This document shows, piece by piece, positions 25,582 to 34,551 of a DNA stretch of 64,000 nt; the stretch's first letter is position 1; each line of letters begins with the position of its first letter. The translations under genes and the position numbers were made by a program. Below the pieces are notes generated by a model. The model worked only from the letters and a program-made list of their open reading frames with translations, searched no databases and had not been told where the DNA came from. The stretch is from assembly GCF_001633165.1 (NCBI RefSeq), contig NZ_CP015418.1:1406501-1470500 (forward strand), written 5' to 3'. Source of the DNA: Rhodovulum sulfidophilum DSM 1374. GTDB taxonomy: Bacteria; Pseudomonadota; Alphaproteobacteria; Rhodobacterales; Rhodobacteraceae.

Positions 25582-26256
25582 TTAATCCCTGAGGATCCGG
25601 ACCATGTCGTCATTCTTCAGCCCGAAGGCGTTCGCTTCCTCGACATCGATATGCATCTCGGTGGCCGAGGCTTCGGCGGCCCGGATCGCAACGTGATGCA
25701 TGATCCCGCCGCGCGGTCCGCCGACCAGCACGCTGACCTCGTCGCCATTGGCGAGGCCGAGCAGAGCGGCGGTTTCGGGCAGCATGTGGATGTGGCGCAT
25801 CGCGACGATCACGCCCGAGCTCTTGCGGACCGAGCCATGCGGGCCGACGATCTCGAGACCGGGCGTGTCTTCCAGCTTGCCCGACATCCGGAGCGGCGGC
25901 CGGACGCCAAGCGCGAAGCCGTCGGCGGTCGAGACCTCGACCTGGGTGTCCTTGCGCAAGGGCCCGAGAACCCGGACCTTGCCGATCTCGCCCTTGGGGC
26001 CGCGCAGGATCACGGTTTCCTCGGCGGCATACTGGCCGGGCTGCTTCATCGCCTTCTTGCGGGTCAGCATGACGCCGGGGCCGAACAGCGCATCCATGTC
26101 CTGGCGCGACAGGTGGATATGCCGGTTCGAGACGCCGACCGGAACCAGCGCGGGGTCGGATCCCGCATTGGTTCCGGCCGTGTCCCGCGCTGCCGCACGC
26201 CCTTGCGCCAGCACCTCGGAGACGATCCGATCAATCATGTTTCCAGTTTCCAGCAT
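25582..26256 (-). CDS. pduL: PduL-type phosphate acyltransferase
   Basis: 224 residues. It converts acyl-CoA to acyl-phosphate inside the shell, recycling CoA for the aldehyde dehydrogenase. The two zinc-binding His clusters are present: VSNRHIHLS and MRHIHML, plus MHHVAIR near the end. Residues 6-20 (NMIDRIVSEVLAQGR) are a textbook encapsulation peptide followed by an Ala-rich linker. The ATG at 26256 is chosen because it places this helix at the N-terminus and follows GAGGAACAGGAC. The acyl-phosphate would feed the kinase at 34633. Confidence 0.94.
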   Translation of the reverse strand: MLETGNMIDRIVSEVLAQGRAAARDTAGTNAGSDPALVPVGVSNRHIHLSRQDMDALFGPGVMLTRKKAMKQPGQYAAEETVILRGPKGEIGKVRVLGPLRKDTQVEVSTADGFALGVRPPLRMSGKLEDTPGLEIVGPHGSVRKSSGVIVAMRHIHMLPETAALLGLANGDEVSVLVGGPRGGIMHHVAIRAAEASATEMHIDVEEANAFGLKNDDMVRILRD

Positions 26257-26399
26257 CGTCCTGTCCTGTTCCTCTCGACCCGCCCCCACGCCGCGTCCCG
26301 CTGCGGCGGTTTCGGGGGCCCTGGTCCCGGGCGCATCGGGCGCCCGGCTCCTGGCCGCTTCCGGTTCTTGCCCCGCGCTCTGCGCCGGGGCGGTTCACA

Positions 26400-27182
26400 T
26401 CACTTCCCGGAGCGTCCGGGTTTCCTGGCCGGGGTGGACCGGCGGCGGTTTCGCCGCGCCGCATTCGACGTCCCGGCCCCGGCAGCCGTCGTCTCGCCGG
26501 AGGCGTCAGCGGCTGTCTCAGAAGGTGCGGCTTCGGCCGTGGCCTCGGAGCCTGTCTCGGCCGGTGTTTCTGTTTCGGTCGGTGTTTCCGTCTGGGGCTG
26601 TGTTTCCGGCCCGGTCTCCGGAGCCGTCTCGGCCCCGGCTGCGGGCGCTGCCTCGGTCGGGGTCTCCGCCGGGGTGTTGGGGGTGTCGTCGGACGCCAGT
26701 GTCCCAGTGGCGTCCGACGCGGCCGCCGCATCCGTTTCCGCGCGCGTTTCAGCCTCGGCCGTGTCGACCTCCGCCGACGCGGGCTTAGCCGCTTCGACAG
26801 GGGACGGTCCGGCTTCGGCCGCGGGCCCGGAAGCTGCAGCCAGGCCGCCATCGGGATCCGGGTCCGGATCCGTCGGCGGCAGCGTGCCCACGGTTGCGGG
26901 ACTGTCCACCAGCAAGGACACGTCCCGCGCCGGGCGCGCGATAACCTGGGTCGACACGACGCGGTTGACCCGCTCGGCCGCTGCGGCGCCGGCCGCGACC
27001 GCGGCCTTGATGGCGCCCACTTCTCCGCGAAGCTTGACGACCGTCATGCCGTCGCCATTGGTCAGCTCGTAGCCCACCAGCTGGACATTTGCCGATTTCA
27101 CCGCAGCGTCGGCGGCTTCGACGGCAGCAGCCAGGCCGATGGTTTCGATCAATCCAAGGCTTTGCTCGGTCATGACGGTCAT
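26400..27182 (-). CDS. BMC-H shell protein with long acidic disordered tail
   Basis: 260 residues. Residues 4-92 are a complete single BMC domain (LGLIETIGLAAAVEAADA, GEVGAIKAAVAAG, STQVIARP). The other 168 residues are a low-complexity tail rich in Ala, Glu, Thr, Pro and Asp, ending in a basic stretch ARRNRRRSTPARKPGRSGK. PduK-type shell proteins also carry extensions, but usually a Cys-rich or shorter one. In the hexamer the six tails would form an acidic brush with basic ends, probably at the shell face, possibly binding cytoplasmic partners. It follows pduB by 12 bp. Start at 27182 or 27170. Confidence 0.9.
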   Translation of the reverse strand: MTVMTEQSLGLIETIGLAAAVEAADAAVKSANVQLVGYELTNGDGMTVVKLRGEVGAIKAAVAAGAAAAERVNRVVSTQVIARPARDVSLLVDSPATVGTLPPTDPDPDPDGGLAAASGPAAEAGPSPVEAAKPASAEVDTAEAETRAETDAAAASDATGTLASDDTPNTPAETPTEAAPAAGAETAPETGPETQPQTETPTETETPAETGSEATAEAAPSETAADASGETTAAGAGTSNAARRNRRRSTPARKPGRSGK

Positions 27183-27194
27183 CCTCTTTCAGGC

Positions 27195-28013
27195 TCAGAT
27201 GTACGGCGTGGTGGTCGACTCGAGCGGAGCCGGGTCCATGGCGCCCAGAAGCTGCTTGCCGACATCGCGAGCAGCATGGATCGCCTGGCGCACCGCGCCG
27301 GAATCGCCGCTGAACGTGTAGATGGCCTCGTTCGAGTAGCTGGTCCCGCCATTGCCGGGCGAGGCGTAGCCGATGGTCTCGACCGTGGCTGCCTTGGCCG
27401 CGGTATCGGCCATCAGCACCCCGATGGCGGCAGGCGCCCCCACGGTGATGCCGAACGCCTGGCCGACCGGCGCACCGAAGGCCTTGTTCAGGGCATAGCT
27501 GGCACGGGCGGTGTACTGGAATTCCAGGTGGCCCGCGTCGTTGCCGTAGACATCGCCGAAGGTCCGGTCCAGTTCGCCAAGCATCACCTCGACCGCCCGA
27601 CGGGCGTCGGAGACGTCCGCGGCGCCGAAGATGACCAGCGAGCCGTGGCCGCCGCCGCCCTTGGTATCGCGCGGCAGTTCGATCACCAGCACTTCGCTGT
27701 TGGTGGCCTTCACCGCCTCATCGGCCGCGAAGATATGGGGACCGGCCCCGGTCCGCGCGCCGACGATGCCGATCGACCGGTATTTCTTGTCGATCTTCAT
27801 TGCTTCGTGCAGGGACGGATCGACATTGGCGATGACCATGCCGATCGTGTCGCCGATCGCGGTGCCGACGAATTCGGTCAGCTGGCAGGCCTTGGGCGCC
27901 TTTGCGGGCGCGGCCTTGGTCTCGGGTTGGGGCTCGGAGGAGGAGGAGCTTTCGCTCCCCCCCATTTTCCGGATCACTTCCCCCATGAGTTGTTCGACAA
28001 GATCGTCTTTCAT
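27195..28013 (-). CDS. pduB: PduB-type tandem BMC shell protein (trimer)
   Basis: 272 residues. Two fused, permuted BMC domains occupy about 45-155 and 156-265, as in PduB trimers that form large pores. The N-terminal DLVEQLMGEVIRKMG is the conserved PduB helix that tethers cargo or the core to the shell, followed by a Ser/Pro-rich linker. Motifs such as EFVGTAIGDTIGMVIANVD and GVLMADTAAKAA are characteristic. It lies between the small BMC-H gene and the tailed shell-protein gene. Confidence 0.93.
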   Translation of the reverse strand: MKDDLVEQLMGEVIRKMGGSESSSSSEPQPETKAAPAKAPKACQLTEFVGTAIGDTIGMVIANVDPSLHEAMKIDKKYRSIGIVGARTGAGPHIFAADEAVKATNSEVLVIELPRDTKGGGGHGSLVIFGAADVSDARRAVEVMLGELDRTFGDVYGNDAGHLEFQYTARASYALNKAFGAPVGQAFGITVGAPAAIGVLMADTAAKAATVETIGYASPGNGGTSYSNEAIYTFSGDSGAVRQAIHAARDVGKQLLGAMDPAPLESTTTPYI

Positions 28014-28042
28014 GACCGATCCTCCTAGTCTTCAGTCAGGGG

Positions 28043-28333
28043 TTACTCGGCGGCCGGGGCGGGATGGGGCAGAATGCGTTCCACCTCGGTATGCGGCCGC
28101 GGGATGACGTGGACCGAGGTCACGGTGCCGACCTTGCCGGCCGCCACGGCGCCCGCATCGGTGGCGGCCTTGACCGCGCCGACATCGCCACGCACCATCA
28201 CGGTGACGAGGCCCGAGCCGATTTTCTCGTAGCCGATCATCGTCACGTTGGCCGATTTGACCATGGCATCCGCCGCCTCGATGGCGCCGACCAGACCTTT
28301 GGTTTCGACCATTCCCAGTGCTTCCTGTTGCAT
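28043..28333 (-). CDS. Canonical BMC-H hexameric shell protein (PduA/EutM-like)
   Basis: 96 residues with the standard BMC domain: [49 protein letters not shown] and SVHVIPRPH. This is the main facet tile of the shell; the pore loop around KIGSG resembles PduA-type pores that pass diols. The ATG at 28333 is preceded by AAGGAGAG and places the standard N-terminus; the frame extends to 28351. It lies 88 bp after the alcohol dehydrogenase gene. Confidence 0.94.
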   Translation of the reverse strand: MQQEALGMVETKGLVGAIEAADAMVKSANVTMIGYEKIGSGLVTVMVRGDVGAVKAATDAGAVAAGKVGTVTSVHVIPRPHTEVERILPHPAPAAE

Positions 28334-28420
28334 CGCTCTCTCCTTGCTCACGATGTTGCGTTGATGAAGTTAGACTTGGGGTCTTCGCGCTTTCTGCTCT
28401 GCTGCATTCTCCCTCGTCTC

Positions 28421-29539
28421 CTAACCGCCGACCTGCGCCAGCAGGTCTTCCAGGTCTGCCTGGGACGGTTGTCGTGGGTTGCTGGTCGTGCAGGCATCGG
28501 CCAGCGCAGCCGCCGCGACGACAGAGCGAACGCGACGGTATTCCTCCTTGTCGGCACCGATCTCGGGGATCGTTGCGGGGATGCCGAACAGGGTGTTGAA
28601 CTCGCGGATCTTGGCGATCAGCGCGGTGACGGCGGCACCCGTATCGGGGGCGTCGAGGCCGATCAGCCGGGCGATCCGGGCATAGGCGGCGGCGGCCCTG
28701 GGCTCGACCGCGTTCCACGGGATCACCACCGGCAGCAGCACCGAGTTGGTGCGGCCATGGACCACGTGCAGCTTGCCGCCCAGCGCATGGGCGAGGCTGT
28801 GATTGACGCCAAGCCCCGCGGCGGCGAAGGCGAAGCCCGCCAGGCAGGAGGCCTGGTGCATCGCGTCGCGCGCTTCCATGTCATTGCCATCGGCATAGGC
28901 GCGGGGCAGGTGGGCGAAGGCGAGGCTCAGCGCCTTGTCGGCGAAAGCGTCGGTGAAGTGGTTCGCGCCCCTTGCCACCACGGCCTCGAGCGCGTGGGTG
29001 ATGACGTCCATGCCGGTATCGGCGGTCACCTTGGGGGGGGCCGTGCGCACGAATTCGGGGTCGAGCAGCGCCACGTCGGGCACCAGCTCTTCCGAGATCA
29101 GCGGGAATTTGCGTCCGTTGGCCGGATCCGAGATCACGGCGAAGGTCGTCACTTCGGACCCGGTGCCGCTGGTCGTCGGGATCGCGACGAAGGGGATGTA
29201 GCGGTCGGGATGCATCTCGCGGACGATGGCGAGGATGGCTTTCGCGCCGTCGATCGGCGAGCCGCCGCCAAGCGCGATGATGACTTCGGGGCCGAAGCCG
29301 CCCAGATGGCGGGCGCCGGCGGAAACGGCGTCGATGGGGGTGTCCGGGACAACCTCGTCAAAGACCCGGATCTGGCAGTCGGGCAATGCCTTGCGGACCC
29401 GGTCGAGGGCGCCTGACTGGGCCAGGAAGGCGTCGGTCACGATCCCCACCTTCTGGCCGCGATAGGCGTGCAGGCGGTCCAGCAGGCCGGGGCCGAAGAC
29501 GATCTCGGTCCTGGTTTGGAAACTCGTGTAGCGGGTCAT
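28421..29539 (-). CDS. Iron-type alcohol dehydrogenase of the BMC (PduQ/CutO-like)
   Basis: 372 residues of the Fe-dependent ADH family. It reduces part of the aldehyde to alcohol inside the shell and regenerates the NAD+ used by the aldehyde dehydrogenase. GGGSPIDGAKAI and IPTTSGTGSEVT form the nucleotide site; metal ligands lie in DTGMDVITHALEA and GVNHSLAHALGG. The C-terminal ADACTTSNPRQPSQADLEDLL is typical of BMC ADHs. The ATG at 29539 gives the conserved N-terminus MTRYTSFQTRTEIVFGPG. Located between the dehydratase and the first shell gene. Confidence 0.92.
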   Translation of the reverse strand: MTRYTSFQTRTEIVFGPGLLDRLHAYRGQKVGIVTDAFLAQSGALDRVRKALPDCQIRVFDEVVPDTPIDAVSAGARHLGGFGPEVIIALGGGSPIDGAKAILAIVREMHPDRYIPFVAIPTTSGTGSEVTTFAVISDPANGRKFPLISEELVPDVALLDPEFVRTAPPKVTADTGMDVITHALEAVVARGANHFTDAFADKALSLAFAHLPRAYADGNDMEARDAMHQASCLAGFAFAAAGLGVNHSLAHALGGKLHVVHGRTNSVLLPVVIPWNAVEPRAAAAYARIARLIGLDAPDTGAAVTALIAKIREFNTLFGIPATIPEIGADKEEYRRVRSVVAAAALADACTTSNPRQPSQADLEDLLAQVGG

Positions 29540-29689
29540 TCGGGTCACCTGTTCTTCGCGGGTCGTCGGGTCGGACAGTCTTTCGTGGGCGGCGGACACG
29601 GGCGACGGGGGTCAGGGGAGGAGCCGCCCGTGTCTCTGCCCGGTCGGCCCCCGCTTGCTGCATTGCGGGGACCGGCCTTTCTTGTCGGA

Positions 29690-32227
29690 TCAGAACGTCT
29701 GTTCGGTCCGGCTGATGATGTCGTCCTGCACCTCTTTCGCGAGGACGACGAACTGGGCGCTGTACCCGGCCACGCGGACCACGAGGTCGTTATGGGCTTC
29801 GGGGTGTTTCTGTGCGTCCAGCAGGGTTTCGCGATCGATCACGTTGAACTGCACATGCATGCCCTTGTGATCGAAGTACGACCGCACCAGCGAGGCGAAG
29901 TTCTGCAGGCCCTGGTCACCGGCCAGCGCCGAAGGCAGGAACTTCTGGTTGTAGAGGGTGCCGTTCGAAGCGATGAAGTGGTCCAGCTTGGCCACCGAGT
30001 TGGCAGCGGCGGTCGGGCCCTTCGCGTCCTTGCCTTGCCGCGGCGACACACCGTCCGAAAGCGGCTGCTTGGCGAGACGGCCGTCGGGCAGCGCACCCAC
30101 GTCCTTGCCGAAGAGCACGTTCGCGGACACCGGGTAGATCCCGGCCTGGAACTGGCCGCCACGCGGGTTGGTGTATTTCTCCACCTCGAGGCAGTAGATC
30201 CGGGCGCATTTCCGGGCGATCAGGTCGACATCGTCAATGTCGTTGCCGAAGCATTCGGCCGAGTCCATCAGGCGCCGGATGTTTTCGTACTTGGACGAGT
30301 CCGATGTCGGAGCGCTGTTGGTGGCAAGGGTCCGGTAGACCTCGTCCTTCAGCGTGGCCACATCGACCGAGCTGTTGGTGGAGAGAACCTTGCGCACCGC
30401 GGCGTAGACTTCTTCCTCGGACGGCCCCTTGCTGTTGTCCGCCGGAGCGGACGAGCCGAGCGCGACACCGAAGTTCGCGTCCATGGCTTCCTTGAGGTCG
30501 GCCATCGACACTTTCTTCTCGTCGAAGACGAATTTCTCCATCGCGTAGACCGAGTCGCCGCTATCCGCGACGCCGAAGGCCTGCGGGCCGGTGAAGTTGT
30601 AGATCGCGCCGCCTTCCTGGACCGACTTGCCGCGGCCGAGGCAGTCATCGACCATGGCCGAGAGGAAGGGCAGGGGCGCCCGTTCGGCATGGGCGATGTC
30701 GACGCAGTTGTCGGCTTCGGCGAGGTGTTTGACGAAGAAGGCCATCTGCGCCTTGAACGCCGCGTAGAAGTCGTCGAGCGATTTCCACTCGGTCATCTCG
30801 CCGGTTTTCGGACCCAGCTGCGTGTCGCCCACGCGGCCGTTGTTCATGGTGATTTCCAGAACCTTGGCCACGTTGAAGAACGCCGCGTCGTGCCAGCCTT
30901 CGGTGCGGTGGATCGATTGCGGTTCGACGCAGCCGACAAGACCGTAGTCGCGGGCATGGGCCAGCGAGACACCGCGGTTCTGCAGCGCCGGGATGATCAC
31001 CTCGTCGTTGTAGACGGCCGGAACCCCAAGCCCGAGACGCACGACTTCGGCCGCACGGAACAGGAACTCGTCAGGGGTGCCCTGCCAGACGCGGATCGAG
31101 AAGGACGGCTGCGGCAGCTTCACATGCGCGGTGGCTTCCATGCACATGTAGGACATCTCGTTGGTGGCATCGAGACCGTCTTCGGTCTGACCACCCACGC
31201 AGAGGTTCTGGAACACGGCGTAACCGGCAAAGGCTTGGGCCGAGATTTCGTCGCGGGTCTTGTTGACGTCGTTCAGCTTGATCCAGACGCAGTCGACCAG
31301 TTCCTGGGCGAACTCCTTGCTGATCGACTTGTCGGCCAGGAAGTAGGGGTTCATGTACTGGTCGAACCGGCCGGGCGAGATCGAGTGGCCCGAGGATTCG
31401 ATCTGCAGCATGCACTGGATGAACCACATCGTCTGGCAGGCTTCCCAGAACGTCGAGGCCGGGTTTTCAGGCACGCGGCGGCAGTTCTTGGCGATCTGTT
31501 CCAGTTCCGCCTTGCGGGCCGGGTTCGATTCCTGCGCCGCCAGTTCCTCGGCCTTCGCGGCATAGCGATGGGCGAAGTTGATCGCGGCGTTGTAGGCGAT
31601 CACGGTCGCGTTGTAGAACTGTTTCTTCTTGATGAAGTCCGGGTCTTTCTCGTCCAGGCATTCGATCGACTTGATCGCCTGCTCGATGACGCCGCGGAAG
31701 CCGATCTTGAGGATCTTGCCATAGTCCGCGCAGACGTGGCCGACGCCGCCGAAGTAGTAGTTGCCGACGGTGAAGACGCCATTGTTCATGCAGTCATGGG
31801 TCTTCTTCGACATGTACGAGGCCGCAAGCGCCTGGGTGGTCTTGCCCGGCCAGTACTTGAAGGCCTCATGCAGCTCGGCTGCGGTTTCCTTCGGGATCTC
31901 GAAGGGGTCGGCCATCCGGGTGGCCATCGTGTCGAATTCGGCTTCCACCCATTCGAACGAGAATTCGGGGCAGATTTCGGTCGAGCGCGGGTTCTTGGTG
32001 ACGGCGCCGACGATCAACTCGTCTTCGCGGATGGTGACCGGAAGCTCGTTGAAGATCTTCTCGACGACCTTTGCGCGCCGCAGGATCGCCGGCAGCCCTT
32101 CGGTCGCCTTGTAGGCTTCGGTCGCAAGAACAGCGCGCTCGGACTCGACATAAGGCTTCGCGTCGATGATCTGCTTCTTCAGCCGCAATACGCGGTCCGT
32201 CGGTTTCGTAAAGCCCTTCTCAATCAT
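29690..32227 (-). CDS. Glycyl-radical diol dehydratase (B12-independent propanediol/glycerol dehydratase type)
   Basis: 845 residues. It dehydrates a 1,2-diol to the aldehyde by radical chemistry. Thiyl Cys433 and Glu435 lie in GCVEP, and the glycyl radical is Gly821 in RVAGYSA. The residues that bind diol in Clostridium butyricum glycerol dehydratase (from memory of that structure: His164, His281, Ser282, Asp447) fall at identical numbers: GGVGH164, GH281S282ISPGR, GWHD447. Choline lyase CutC instead has Thr and Tyr at +13 and +17 from its Cys; here they are His446 and Phe450. The protein is about 58 residues longer than that enzyme because of an insert at about 591-645 with two amphipathic helices. 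Partner of the activase at 20109. Confidence 0.9.
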   Translation of the reverse strand: MIEKGFTKPTDRVLRLKKQIIDAKPYVESERAVLATEAYKATEGLPAILRRAKVVEKIFNELPVTIREDELIVGAVTKNPRSTEICPEFSFEWVEAEFDTMATRMADPFEIPKETAAELHEAFKYWPGKTTQALAASYMSKKTHDCMNNGVFTVGNYYFGGVGHVCADYGKILKIGFRGVIEQAIKSIECLDEKDPDFIKKKQFYNATVIAYNAAINFAHRYAAKAEELAAQESNPARKAELEQIAKNCRRVPENPASTFWEACQTMWFIQCMLQIESSGHSISPGRFDQYMNPYFLADKSISKEFAQELVDCVWIKLNDVNKTRDEISAQAFAGYAVFQNLCVGGQTEDGLDATNEMSYMCMEATAHVKLPQPSFSIRVWQGTPDEFLFRAAEVVRLGLGVPAVYNDEVIIPALQNRGVSLAHARDYGLVGCVEPQSIHRTEGWHDAAFFNVAKVLEITMNNGRVGDTQLGPKTGEMTEWKSLDDFYAAFKAQMAFFVKHLAEADNCVDIAHAERAPLPFLSAMVDDCLGRGKSVQEGGAIYNFTGPQAFGVADSGDSVYAMEKFVFDEKKVSMADLKEAMDANFGVALGSSAPADNSKGPSEEEVYAAVRKVLSTNSSVDVATLKDEVYRTLATNSAPTSDSSKYENIRRLMDSAECFGNDIDDVDLIARKCARIYCLEVEKYTNPRGGQFQAGIYPVSANVLFGKDVGALPDGRLAKQPLSDGVSPRQGKDAKGPTAAANSVAKLDHFIASNGTLYNQKFLPSALAGDQGLQNFASLVRSYFDHKGMHVQFNVIDRETLLDAQKHPEAHNDLVVRVAGYSAQFVVLAKEVQDDIISRTEQTF

Positions 32228-32290
32228 GGTATCCTCCAGGCTGTTATGCCCCGCCGAGCCCTCGCGGCCCGCCGGCGCCGATAGGTTCGT

Positions 32291-32881
32291 TCAGTTCACG
32301 GCATCGGGGGCGATGCGGCGCAGGAAGGCGCGCAGGAGCCCCGGGTGACCGGGCCAGGCCGGCGATGTCGCGAGATTTCCGTCGATTACGGTGTCTTCCG
32401 GCGCGACGGCGACATAGGTGCCACCGACGGCGCGGATCTCGGGGGCGACGGCCGGGTAGGCCGTCAGGTTGCGGCCGGCGAGCACGCCCGCGGCTGCAAG
32501 GATCTGCGGCCCGTGGCAGATCGCGGCGACGGGCCGGTCGTCATTCATGAAGGTGCGGACCAGGCCCAGCACCTCGTCGTCGAGCCGCAGATATTCGCAG
32601 GCGCGGCCGCCGGCGAGATAGAGCCCGTGATAGCTGTCGGGTTCGATCAGTCCGAAGGCGGCGGTCAGGCGAAACAGGTGACCGGGCTTTTCGCTATAGG
32701 TCTGGTCGCCCTCGAAATCGTGGATCGCGGTCCGGATGGTGTCGCCCTTGCATTTGCCGGGGCAGACCGCGTCGACCGCGATGCCGACCATGTCCAGCGC
32801 CTGGAGGGGAACCATCACTTCATAATCTTCGGAATAGTCACCGACGATCATGAGGACTTTGTATTTCGAGGAACCGAACAT
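32291..32881 (-). CDS. DJ-1/PfpI family protein, first gene of the BMC series
   Basis: 196 residues of the class-I glutaminase-like DJ-1/PfpI superfamily. The nucleophile elbow is [10 protein letters not shown] with Cys in the elbow, and an acidic partner near [11 protein letters not shown]. PfpI-like enzymes include glyoxalase III/deglycases, so dealing with reactive aldehyde leaking from the compartment is possible but unproven. It is 63 bp upstream of the dehydratase gene and is a common companion in GRE microcompartment loci. The ATG at 32881 follows GCGAAGGAA; the open frame upstream of it is leader sequence. Confidence 0.85.
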   Translation of the reverse strand: MFGSSKYKVLMIVGDYSEDYEVMVPLQALDMVGIAVDAVCPGKCKGDTIRTAIHDFEGDQTYSEKPGHLFRLTAAFGLIEPDSYHGLYLAGGRACEYLRLDDEVLGLVRTFMNDDRPVAAICHGPQILAAAGVLAGRNLTAYPAVAPEIRAVGGTYVAVAPEDTVIDGNLATSPAWPGHPGLLRAFLRRIAPDAVN

Positions 32882-33608
32882 TCCATTTCCTTCGCGATGG
32901 GCCGCGTCGTTGAATGGAGAATAGGTGTTTGCCGGGTCTCGGAGCAACGCGAAGGGTTTGACAATGACGGGTAATTGCTTGCCGGAGGGCGGCAAAACGG
33001 GCGCAATGGCCTTGAAAACAAGGAGATTGACGTTGGGGGAAGCCGAGCGGCGAAAATCGGGTCGATGACAATAAAATACCCGGGCGGGTAAAATCTTGTC
33101 ATGGGAAGGTCAAGATAACCCTGCAAGGGCCGCGCGAAGCTGTGTCGCCTGCTGTGCCCGCGGTTCGGCGTGGGAATCGCTGTAGGAGCACAACCTATTG
33201 AAATAAAATATTAAATTTTGGAATTTGGCGTGCCGGTCAAGCCTTTTCTGCATCCCTGAGAGGGCGCGTTCCTGGTCTTTCCCGTTTCTGGCAAGAAATC
33301 ACCTGCAGAGGCCAAGTTCCCCGCGTTGACCGTTTTCAGAAATTCGCACACCATTATTTACGACGACGCGCCCAAATTCGGGTTTCGTTTCGATATTCCG
33401 ATATCGGGGGATGTAGGTTTTCCATCCGGGCAGGCGATCTGTTTTCCGGTCTGGGTGATTTACATTTTCGAAATCCGGCGGCGGTTGCGGAGCGAATGGA
33501 AACCGAAAGAAACGACACGAGGTCTTGAAAGCGGAATCGAAGTGAGCGCGCAAATCCAGTTTCTGGATTTCGGGCAAACGATGTCGGTTGCGTTGCAAGG
33601 AGGAACAA
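32882..33608. promoter_or_regulatory. Divergent control region of the two BMC operons
   Basis: 727 bp without a supported gene between the minus-strand BMC series and the plus-strand pair. It includes the most AT-rich run of the window (33192-33232, about ATAAAATATTAAATTTTGG), a palindrome CCGATATCGG at 33398-33407, and on the minus strand TTGACC elements near 33240 and 33110. Both promoters and the binding sites of the AraC-type response regulator should be here. No clear -24/-12 or FNR site was found. Confidence 0.6.
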
Positions 33609-34520
33609 ATGACTGCACTCGGTTTACTGGTCGCCTTCGGGGGCGGCATTTTCGGGGCGGCGATCGGCGCATTGCCGGCCTTCGCCTTCGTGGGCATCCT
33701 GACGATCGCGGGCGTCGCGATCCAGCTGGCGGTCGCGCCCGCGGCCACCGACTTTTTCGGGATCCCCTTCGGCGTTTTCGGTCCGCATGTGGGCGGGTTC
33801 GCCTCGGGCGTTGCCGCCGCGGCCTATGCGGCCTCGAAGGGCAAGCTTGACAGCGGCCGCAACATCGTGACCGCGGGGATGGGGCTGAACAGTCCCGACG
33901 TGCTGCTGGTCGGCGGCATCTTCGGGATCGTCGGCTACGTGATCTGCTGGGGTGTCGCGATGGTGCCCGATGTGGGCCCGGGCCTGCCCTGGACCGACTA
34001 TCCCGGCATGAGCGTCGTGATCTCGGCCTTCATCGTGCGCTTCATCTGGGGCACCTGCGGGCTGTGCGGCAAGGCGCCTGAAGGCGAGCGCTTCTTCCAT
34101 CCGACCGATGCCACCAAATGGCTGGTCTTCCAGAGCAGCTTTGGCCAGATCGCCATGATCGGTGTCGGCGTCGGGCTTCTGGGCGGCTGGCTGGGCATCA
34201 CCTACGGCATGCCCGGTGCGCTTCTGGCCTTCGGCATCGCGGCGGCGAGCCTGCTGTTCCTGACCGTCGGCGTGCTGACCCCCGTCACCCACCACATCGC
34301 GTTGCCGGCCGCCATCGTCGGCGTGGCCTCGGGCAGCATCATCTGGGCCGGTATCGCGGGTCTCGTCTGCGCCTTCGTCGGCGAGTTCTTCGCCCGCATC
34401 TTCCTTGATCGCGGCGACACCCATATCGACCCGCCGGCCTGCACCATCGCGGCCATGACGCTGGTCTTCAACGTCCTGACCTCCATCGGTTTCTGGGCTC
34501 TCCTCCCAATGCCGGTGTGA
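33609..34520 (+). CDS. Polytopic membrane protein of unknown function in the BMC locus
   Basis: 303 residues with about eight to ten hydrophobic segments rich in Gly, Ala, Ile and Val (e.g. LLVAFGGGIFGAAIGALPA, IVGYVICWGVAMVPD, MIGVGVGLLGGWLG). No signal peptide; two Cys in WGTCGLCGK. A strong AAGGAGG lies before ATG 33609. It is the first gene of a two-gene plus-strand unit with the acyl kinase, divergent from the BMC genes. I do not recognise the family. Uptake of the diol or export of the acid/alcohol products are the obvious guesses from context, without direct evidence. Confidence 0.82.
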   Translation: MTALGLLVAFGGGIFGAAIGALPAFAFVGILTIAGVAIQLAVAPAATDFFGIPFGVFGPHVGGFASGVAAAAYAASKGKLDSGRNIVTAGMGLNSPDVLLVGGIFGIVGYVICWGVAMVPDVGPGLPWTDYPGMSVVISAFIVRFIWGTCGLCGKAPEGERFFHPTDATKWLVFQSSFGQIAMIGVGVGLLGGWLGITYGMPGALLAFGIAAASLLFLTVGVLTPVTHHIALPAAIVGVASGSIIWAGIAGLVCAFVGEFFARIFLDRGDTHIDPPACTIAAMTLVFNVLTSIGFWALLPMPV

Positions 34521-34551
34521 TCCGGGGGCAGACCGACACCCTGCACCCCGA

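Noticed and set aside
26231..26851. A 206-codon minus-strand frame rich in Pro/Arg
   Set aside because: It overlaps the tail of the tailed shell protein and the start of pduL in another frame; composition marks it as a shadow.
29690..32227. Calling the glycyl-radical enzyme choline trimethylamine-lyase CutC
   Set aside because: GCVEP is shared by diol dehydratases, and the surrounding substrate residues fit glycerol/propanediol dehydratases instead.
29468..32284. A 938-codon plus-strand open frame
   Set aside because: Antisense to the dehydratase gene; His/Asp/Arg-rich shadow without motifs.
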